This document shows positions 13,733 to 19,246 of a stretch of DNA of 19,246 bases, one piece after another (the stretch's first letter is position 1; every line of letters starts with the position of its first letter). The stretch covers positions 1 to 19,246 of the forward strand of contig CALBSK010000095.1 of the NCBI GenBank assembly GCA_937967795.1. Reading direction: 5' to 3'. The notes beneath the pieces were generated by a model that ran no database searches, had not been told where the DNA came from, and saw nothing but the letters and a program-made list of their open reading frames with translations. The DNA comes from an uncultured Alphaproteobacteria bacterium (GTDB lineage Bacteria; Pseudomonadota; Alphaproteobacteria; UBA9655). Both the position numbers and the translations under genes were made by a program.

Positions 13733-15214
13733 CTATTGCTCTTCATAGTTTTCTTTTACAAACTGTTCGAGAAGACGAACGCCAAAGGCCGTGGCTCCTT
13801 TTGCACAGAAAGGGAGGTCTTTTTGAGCCCAGGTGACTCCCGCAATATCTAAATGAGCCCAGGGAACATTATTTGTAAACCGTTGCAAAAGTTTGGCGGC
13901 TGTAATGCTGCCCGCACCCCGTCCACTTCCGACGTTTTTCATGTCTGCAATCTCGCTATTAATATCCTTGTCATAGGCGTCATCGAGAGGGAACGGCCAG
14001 AGGAGCTCTCCGACTTTCTCACCCGCCTCGCTCAGTTTTTGCCCAAGGTCTTTATCAGGCGTAAAAAGACCAGCGCGTTCGCTTCCAAGACAGATAATAA
14101 TGGCACCTGTGAGGGTTGCGAGATCAACCATCAGTTTAGGTTTGAATCTATTTTGAGTATACCAAAGAACGTCAGCCAGAACGAGACGTCCTTCGGCATC
14201 CGTGTTGATGACCTCAATTGTTTGACCTGAGAGAGTGGTTACCACATCACCAGGACGCTGGGCAGAACCAGAAGGCATATTTTCAACAAGTCCTGCAACA
14301 CCTACCACATTAACTTTAGCTTTGCGAAGGGCAAGTGCCTTCATAAGGCCGATGACAACACCAGCACCTGCCATGTCATACTTCATATCTTCCATATTGG
14401 CTGCAGGCTTAATAGAGATGCCGCCCGTATCAAAAGTGACTCCCTTTCCGATGAAAGCCAATGGAGCTTCTTTTTTAGATCCCCCTTCCCAATGCAAGAC
14501 AATGACTTTACTTTCTTTATCACTTCCTTGTCCTACGCCGAGAAGGGCGCCCATCCCGAGCTTTTTAAGGTCTTTCTCTCCTAAAACCTCAACCTTAATC
14601 CCATCCTTTTTAAGGGTTTCTGCGATTTGTGAAAGAGATTCAGGCGTCATCACATTTCCAGGTTCTGTGACAACGGAACGTGTCAGAAAAACACCTTCCG
14701 CAACGGCTGAGAGCGGTTTAAAGGCTTTCTCAGCTATTTCGGGATCGGGCGTAAGAACCGTAAGTTTTTTAACAGAAAAAAGCTCTTCGGGCTTTTTTTT
14801 CGTAAAATACTTCTCAAATCGCCAAGATTTTAAAAGGGCGCCTAAGGCTAAATGAGCGACAATGGCTGCGTTATCAGATTTTTCAAAGTCATAAATTTCA
14901 ACCGCACCTTCACCTGTTGGTGAGGATTCGAGAGCGCTCACAACAGAACTTCCAATTTTTTGCCATTGGGTTTCATTTTGATCTGTTTTTTTTCCCAAAC
15001 CAATAAGAACGATCTGCTGCTCATTTGGCGTAAAAATGGTTAATGTTTGGTTGAGGTTTCCCTTAAATTTTGAATTCTTAATTGATTTATTAAGAAGCCC
15101 ATTAAGTTCTTTGTCCCATTTTTGTGTTGGGAGAGGGAAGGAGCCTTCTTCAAAAACGCCTAAGCAGAGTGTTTTAAAGGAAGAAGGTTTTTGAAAGATA
15201 ATTTTTAGCGCCAT
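13733..15214 (-). CDS. pepA: Leucyl aminopeptidase (M17 family)
   Basis: The protein has 493 residues from the chosen start, the usual length for bacterial PepA. The N-terminal macro-like domain (about 1-160) is followed by the catalytic domain. Its metal ligands are in FIGKGVTFDTGGISIKP (Lys and Asp), MKYDMAG (Asp) and the signature NTDAEGRL (Asp, Glu and catalytic Arg). It is a hexameric two-metal cytosolic enzyme that removes N-terminal residues from peptides; in some bacteria it also binds DNA. A longer frame reaches back to a TTG at 15274, but that TTG is the first half of a -35 box TTGACA. The ATG at 15214 has AAAGGA 11 bases ahead and gives the expected MALKIIF start. It diverges from eipB. 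Confidence 0.95.
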   Translation of the reverse strand: MALKIIFQKPSSFKTLCLGVFEEGSFPLPTQKWDKELNGLLNKSIKNSKFKGNLNQTLTIFTPNEQQIVLIGLGKKTDQNETQWQKIGSSVVSALESSPTGEGAVEIYDFEKSDNAAIVAHLALGALLKSWRFEKYFTKKKPEELFSVKKLTVLTPDPEIAEKAFKPLSAVAEGVFLTRSVVTEPGNVMTPESLSQIAETLKKDGIKVEVLGEKDLKKLGMGALLGVGQGSDKESKVIVLHWEGGSKKEAPLAFIGKGVTFDTGGISIKPAANMEDMKYDMAGAGVVIGLMKALALRKAKVNVVGVAGLVENMPSGSAQRPGDVVTTLSGQTIEVINTDAEGRLVLADVLWYTQNRFKPKLMVDLATLTGAIIICLGSERAGLFTPDKDLGQKLSEAGEKVGELLWPFPLDDAYDKDINSEIADMKNVGSGRGAGSITAAKLLQRFTNNVPWAHLDIAGVTWAQKDLPFCAKGATAFGVRLLEQFVKENYEEQ

Positions 15215-15246
15215 TTTCTTATTAATCCTTTGAGTTTTTTTATTTA

Positions 15247-15274
15247 TTAATAAGCTGTTGTCTCGTGCTGTCAA
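15247..15274 (-). promoter_or_regulatory. pepA promoter with consensus -35
   Basis: On the minus strand TTGACA (15274-15269), a perfect -35, and TATTAA (15252-15247), four of six -10 matches, lie 16 bases apart. Transcription would begin near 15240, leaving a leader of about 25 bases with the AAAGGA site (15231-15226) before the ATG at 15214. Confidence 0.6.
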
Positions 15275-15363
15275 TGGTTCTTCAAAAATGTTTTTTATTT
15301 TTAACAGTTTCTTCGTGAAATCTTTATAAACTACAGTATATTTATATCATTAACGCTTTTTAT

Positions 15364-15376
15364 GGAGAGTCATGTG
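15364..15376 (+). promoter_or_regulatory. Ribosome binding site that decides the eipB start
   Basis: GGAG at 15364-15367 lies six bases before an in-frame GTG at 15374. The in-frame ATG at 15362 overlaps this site and has no SD of its own. The GTG start leaves a clean signal peptide, so it is preferred. Confidence 0.6.
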
Positions 15377-16174
15377 CGGATTTCCGCAGTTTTGTTTTTG
15401 ATGGTTGGGTTTCTTGCTCCATTTGGTCTGCAAGCTAATGTTGAATTTCAACCTCACCGCGCTTATTATACGATTACGCTTGCGGGCCGTCCAACGCTTC
15501 ACACCGATATTACGGACGTACGTGGGACGATGATGGTCGAATATAATAAGGTGGGTGGAGGCTGGACAATTCAACAACTTTCTGAAGTGTGGCGTTATCA
15601 CGATGACGACTCTGTTGAGCATATTAGATGGGGTTATGTAACATATGAAGCTGATGATGGTTCTCTTTTTAAATTTAATACCTTCCATAAAAAGAACGAT
15701 CTCCTTGTTGAAGATATTCGGGGGATGGCAAAGAAAAAAGGGAAAGTGACTGAAATTGTTTATCAAAAGCCTCAAGAAAAGATTTTAAGCCTTCCCGAAG
15801 GGGTTCTTTTCCCTCTTCAGCAAATCAAAGAGATTTTAAAAGCAGCGCAGAGAAAAGAGCATATGTTTTCTGGAATTGTTTTTGATGGAAGCGGTGTTGA
15901 AGGGGCCTCTGAGATTGATACGTTTATTGGAGCTGAAAAGGTATCTCCCCTAAGTTCAGTCAACGAGAAGAACCAGCAATTTGCAGGACAGCCTTTCTGG
16001 TCAGTCCGTTTTGCGGTCTACGGGCTTGGAAAAACAGATTATGAACCCGATTATGTAACAACTCAAGAACTCCTTCCTAATGGAATCATTAAACAATATG
16101 TTATTGATGATGGAACTGTAAAAATTCGCGGTATTTTAGATCGAATTGAACTTTTAGGTAAAGAAGAATATTAA
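15374..16174 (+). CDS. eipB: EipB-like periplasmic envelope integrity protein (DUF1849)
   Basis: The 266 residues from the GTG start begin with a signal peptide (RIS, then a hydrophobic core, then GLQA-NVEF). The mature part opens with FQPHRAYYTITL and DVRGTMMVEYNKVGGGWTIQQ, the pattern of DUF1849, followed by WGYVTYEADDGSLFKFNTF and FDGSGVEGA. In Brucella the homologue EipB is a periplasmic beta-spiral protein needed for cell-envelope integrity; the family is widespread in alphaproteobacteria. The known EipB has a conserved disulfide, but this protein has no cysteine at all, and the usual cysteine near the first strands is replaced in GGGW. It is divergent from pepA and 82 bases upstream of the large Nudix-containing gene. 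I am confident of the family; conserved function is inferred. Confidence 0.85.
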   Translation: MRISAVLFLMVGFLAPFGLQANVEFQPHRAYYTITLAGRPTLHTDITDVRGTMMVEYNKVGGGWTIQQLSEVWRYHDDDSVEHIRWGYVTYEADDGSLFKFNTFHKKNDLLVEDIRGMAKKKGKVTEIVYQKPQEKILSLPEGVLFPLQQIKEILKAAQRKEHMFSGIVFDGSGVEGASEIDTFIGAEKVSPLSSVNEKNQQFAGQPFWSVRFAVYGLGKTDYEPDYVTTQELLPNGIIKQYVIDDGTVKIRGILDRIELLGKEEY

Positions 16175-16213
16175 GGTTAGGAATAAAAATAAATTTCTAC
16201 CTGTTCCTTTTTT
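16174..16213 (+). terminator. Probable terminator after eipB
   Basis: AGGT-T-AGGAA at 16174-16183 pairs with TTTCTACCT at 16194-16202 with one bulge and one wobble, and TTTTTT follows at 16208-16213. Alternatively AGGAA (16179-16183) pairs with TTCCT (16204-16208), leaving TTTTT right after the stem. Either way it would separate eipB from the next gene. Confidence 0.45.
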
Positions 16214-16256
16214 CAATTAATAGTTAATTATGAGAAATGTTTTTTATGAGGGTTGT

Positions 16257-19246
16257 ATGAATCGTCGTTCGTTTATCTTATTTACCTCCTTGCTTACCAC
16301 TACTATCCTTTCGGCTGAGGCTAATCCTTTTAAAGAGATAAAAGAGTTAGAGAGCTTTCTTTCCATTATCAAAACAAAAAAATACAGATCAATTCCCTCT
16401 CCTCGAACTTTTTATGCAGATCCTTCTCATACAGCAGCAGGCGTTTTACATTATGCAATCGATAAAAAGAAAGGCCCCGTAATCCTTCTAGGCCTTCGAA
16501 ATGATGAAGAAACATACTGTAACCTCGGGGGGATGAGCGATAACGATGAAGGAAATAAGCAAGCATCTATTTCAGGGACTCTCGCTCAAACGGCAAGTCG
16601 GGAAGTGGAAGAAGAATCGAATGGATACTATGCCCACCATCCTTATGACCTAGAGCGACAACCGTTTATAGATGTTTTAAGGAATAGAGAGAAAAAAGGA
16701 TCTCTCCTTTATCGGATGTACTGGAAAAAAGTTCCTAAGGTTGAGGGCGATATTCTTTTCAAAGCGATTGAGAATGGTCAACATGCTCACAATAATGAGT
16801 ATAAAGCTTTCAGTTGGGTCCCTGTCAAAAAAATTCTTGCTTCCCTAAACAAGGGAGAATCAACCATTACAATAAAAAAGGGTCAAAAAATTGAACTTTT
16901 TGAGCCTTTATTTACAACACTTTCAACTGATTCAGGCTTAGCTTTTTTGAACTCTATTGATGAAAAAGGAATAATTTCTCGCTTTGATAAGAATAAAAAC
17001 CGACTTTACGTCATCGACGATGAGGAAGATGCATCTAGGGGAAAAGATGATTCTTCAAAAAAGAAAAAGAGTCTCCTACAACAGGCGAATTTTAAATCAC
17101 ATTGGGAACTACCAGCTGTTTCAAATGCTTTTCCACAGACTAACATAGAGGTCCTCGGTCCAAAAAAGAAAGTAATGGGTTACAAAGTTCCCTTTGTTCC
17201 TTTTGGAAAAAATGCTTGGGGACAAAAAAAACAAACGTTAACCTTGAGGGGGTTAAATTATACAAAGGAAATTTCTCTTTCCTCTGAGAAAGATGAAAAA
17301 GACTTTGCTTACGCGGTAGCTGCTCATGGAGCAGCCATGGTTGAGCTTAAAAATAAAGCAGAAGTTATCCGAAAAAAGGCAGGTATTAAAGATGATAAAA
17401 AAACACCTTCACTCGCTGTGGAGGAATGGAATCCTGATGCTGAACTTTCTTTAAGCCGGATTCATCTTCGCATTGTTTTAGGCGAAAAATTTAAAACCGC
17501 TGATGATTTCAAGAATGAATCTAAACCCCAAAGAGCTGCAGACATCGCTAATCTTCGCCTGTACTTAACGACTTACAAAAAAGTCGAGTATGACCAAAAA
17601 AAGGTAACACCTGAATTTAAGCGACAAATCAGTTTTTTAGATGAAGATCTAGAGACTTTTGCTGATATTCTTGAATGGGAAGAACAACACCACAATTACC
17701 CTTCTTTTTATCACGCAGCAACTGCAGAGATGAATAATCTCTGGTATACATTTACCCATTTACGAGAGCTTCTTTCCTTGTCTCCTCTTTTAGGACAAAA
17801 GATCGCCATGCGAGGAACCGATATTTACTTCCGCAATGTTACTACGATGAAGGATATTTTAGAAACTTTTGGTACTGAAGATTATGAAAATGGACGAGCC
17901 GCATTAGTTTTATGTGCTAACTACGTCCTTGCAGCAGGCCTTCAAACAACCCGAACAACCTCTTCTTCTATTGAATATTTTCTCAACAACCATAGTGTTG
18001 CCGCACCTAACATTGAAGAGAAATTTGCTGAAGCAACAGCTTTAGCAGGAATTGTTGGGCATTACCCTTATCTTCGTTCAGCTTTTCTCCAATATTTGGC
18101 TCATCGTAACCCAACTTTTGAGAATAGCGTTATGGTGGGACTTTCCATTCCTCCACACCTTTTAGATGATCATAGTGTTGTAGATTGTGGAAGTGGACCT
18201 TCGAATAGAGTTCTGGATATCTTCAAAGGAATTCAAAACGAATATGAAAACCATAAAGAAACCCCAGAACCTTTTGAAATAAGGTCCAAAGAAAAGAAAG
18301 ATCTTATTCCCGAGGCTCGCATTTCTCTTCACCCTACTCTTGCTTTTCATTCAGAAGTTAAGATAAAAGCTTTCAACCGCTTTCCTTTAAGCGCGCCTGA
18401 GCAAAAGCTTTTTGAGAATGAAATGCGGCAAGCCACTCTCGGAACTCTTGCCGATTGGTTAACCTCCCACTCTAAAGTCATACCCGGTAGTTTTGCTGAG
18501 TATCCAGCTTTAAAACGTCTTTATAATTTCGCTTATAAAGCCATTACAGGTCAGGAAATCAATGAAATACCCGCTTCTGCAGCTTTTACCCATCTTATCA
18601 GAAATAATCACGTGGATGGGGTAAAAGAATTTGTAAAAACATTTCCCGCAATTCTAAATGAAGAGAAACTGGATCCACACTTTCTTGCTTTTGCCCTTTT
18701 AAGAGAAGATAAACAGGAAATGTTTAAATATCTTTCTAAAGGTCTTTTCAAAAAAAGTCTTGAAAGTCTTTTTAAAACGCCTAAAGAATTTTATAAAGCG
18801 GTTCGAGTTTGTCTACATATGAACTCACCCAATTCTTTAGATTATCTTCTCTCAAAGTATGATCTCAAAAGTATTAATGAAAAAATAATCCAAGCCTGGG
18901 TTAATGATCTGCAAGACGAGCATGCAAAAATCTTCAAAATATTTTTAAAGCATTTTGCAGAATATTCTCCTTCCATTTTAAAGTTTCTTTTTAAAAATGC
19001 TTTTGTCGACGAGAACTCTATAAATGCTCTTATTATAGAGGGAGTTCGGCCCCAACTTATCACAGAAGAATGGCTTAAAAGCCATCATGATAAGATATCT
19101 AACGGAAAATCCTCTTACATTTATTCGTTTTTCACCCTCATCCAAAACCATACGGTTGATTTAAGTAACGTTAGTGCCCAGATTTTAGCCTCCCTCTTTG
19201 AAGAATCTCTTTTAGAGAACCAAATAGAGGCTCTTCTTAAGTCTAA
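16257..19246 (+). CDS. Large exported protein with N-terminal Nudix domain and ankyrin-like C-terminus (partial, runs off the window)
   Basis: Reading from the ATG at 16257, the frame stays open to the last base: 996 codons with no stop, so the gene is cut by the window end. GAGGG lies four bases before the ATG. Residues 1-22 form a signal peptide with a twin-arginine-like start (NRRSFIL) and end in SAEA. Residues about 58-195 are Nudix-like: AAGVLHYAI, ILLGLRND, LGG at 90-92, the core TASREVEEESNG (112-123) with catalytic-type E116, E119 and E120, then FSWVPVKKIL. The canonical Glu eight residues before the Arg is Gly here. Residues 200-480 are charged with no known domain; FYHAATAEMNNLWYTFTHLREL (484-505) starts another conserved-looking region. 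From about 775 the chain is helical repeats; AFTHLIRNNHVDGVKEF (776-792) resembles ankyrin. The overall function is unknown. Confidence 0.85.
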   Translation, partial: MNRRSFILFTSLLTTTILSAEANPFKEIKELESFLSIIKTKKYRSIPSPRTFYADPSHTAAGVLHYAIDKKKGPVILLGLRNDEETYCNLGGMSDNDEGNKQASISGTLAQTASREVEEESNGYYAHHPYDLERQPFIDVLRNREKKGSLLYRMYWKKVPKVEGDILFKAIENGQHAHNNEYKAFSWVPVKKILASLNKGESTITIKKGQKIELFEPLFTTLSTDSGLAFLNSIDEKGIISRFDKNKNRLYVIDDEEDASRGKDDSSKKKKSLLQQANFKSHWELPAVSNAFPQTNIEVLGPKKKVMGYKVPFVPFGKNAWGQKKQTLTLRGLNYTKEISLSSEKDEKDFAYAVAAHGAAMVELKNKAEVIRKKAGIKDDKKTPSLAVEEWNPDAELSLSRIHLRIVLGEKFKTADDFKNESKPQRAADIANLRLYLTTYKKVEYDQKKVTPEFKRQISFLDEDLETFADILEWEEQHHNYPSFYHAATAEMNNLWYTFTHLRELLSLSPLLGQKIAMRGTDIYFRNVTTMKDILETFGTEDYENGRAALVLCANYVLAAGLQTTRTTSSSIEYFLNNHSVAAPNIEEKFAEATALAGIVGHYPYLRSAFLQYLAHRNPTFENSVMVGLSIPPHLLDDHSVVDCGSGPSNRVLDIFKGIQNEYENHKETPEPFEIRSKEKKDLIPEARISLHPTLAFHSEVKIKAFNRFPLSAPEQKLFENEMRQATLGTLADWLTSHSKVIPGSFAEYPALKRLYNFAYKAITGQEINEIPASAAFTHLIRNNHVDGVKEFVKTFPAILNEEKLDPHFLAFALLREDKQEMFKYLSKGLFKKSLESLFKTPKEFYKAVRVCLHMNSPNSLDYLLSKYDLKSINEKIIQAWVNDLQDEHAKIFKIFLKHFAEYSPSILKFLFKNAFVDENSINALIIEGVRPQLITEEWLKSHHDKISNGKSSYIYSFFTLIQNHTVDLSNVSAQILASLFEESLLENQIEALLKS

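Noticed and set aside
13853..14855. Two long plus-strand open frames (125 and 206 codons) opposite pepA
   Set aside because: They are antisense to a well-supported aminopeptidase gene, show no family motif, and have Ser/Pro/Arg-rich composition typical of shadow frames.
15350..15775. A 141-codon minus-strand frame opposite eipB
   Set aside because: It is antisense to eipB, which has a signal peptide, an SD and family motifs; the antisense product has no recognisable domain.
18162..19063. Minus-strand frames of 62 and 73 codons near the right end
   Set aside because: They lie opposite the long open Nudix/ankyrin-like gene and have no supporting signals.

Overview
The window reads as a piece of a fairly low-GC alphaproteobacterial genome, with a first 1.3 kb that looks like it comes from elsewhere. 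The alphaproteobacterial reading rests on an EipB/DUF1849 envelope protein (a family of that class), the hfq-hflX gene pair, an accB-accC pair, and clear AGGAG-type ribosome binding sites before most genes from 1476 onward. Several large or odd exported proteins of unknown function and palindromic intergenic repeats would suit an intracellular, host-associated lineage such as Holosporales or Paracaedibacter relatives. That placement is inference.

Layout: (1) 1-1233 holds a small HAD-type phosphatase (+) and a secreted DUF1080 protein (-). They converge with a 6-base overlap and both lack Shine-Dalgarno sequences, which is the Bacteroidetes habit. A 23-bp perfect dyad lies at 1367-1389, close to where the style changes. 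(2) 1476-2567 carries a membrane-anchored SIMPL protein and a tiny exported six-cysteine protein with a good terminator. (3) 2662-5738 carries ClpB and a MazG-like NTP pyrophosphohydrolase on the minus strand. (4) 5869-7082 is a plus-strand pair, a 2OG-Fe(II) oxygenase and a [2Fe-2S] ferredoxin, behind a recognisable promoter. (5) 7255-10838 is a minus-strand housekeeping block in the order hfq, hflX, accB, accC (RNA chaperone, ribosome-linked GTPase, acetyl-CoA carboxylase subunits). A very good intrinsic terminator lies inside the first codons of hflX. (6) 11003-12161 is an L,D-transpeptidase plus HAD phosphatase operon. (7) 12175-12348 is a nested inverted-repeat element. (8) 12351-13556 encodes an exported protein with a methyltransferase-like C-terminus. 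(9) Leucyl aminopeptidase pepA (-) and eipB (+) diverge at about 15.3 kb. (10) From 16257 to the window edge a single reading frame of at least 996 codons stays open: an exported protein with a Nudix domain and ankyrin-like C-terminal helices, cut off by the end of the window.

The recognised genes are mostly stress, envelope and metabolic housekeeping: protein disaggregation, nucleotide clean-up, fatty-acid precursor supply, peptide turnover and envelope integrity. The novelty lies in the three unassigned exported proteins (2355, 12351 and 16257), the inverted-repeat element, the hfq/hflX attenuator-like hairpin and the foreign-looking left end. I saw no rRNA or tRNA gene, CRISPR array, transposase or phage gene. 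The intergenic stretch 9102-9257 holds nothing I can support, and no stretch longer than 300 bases lacks a gene.
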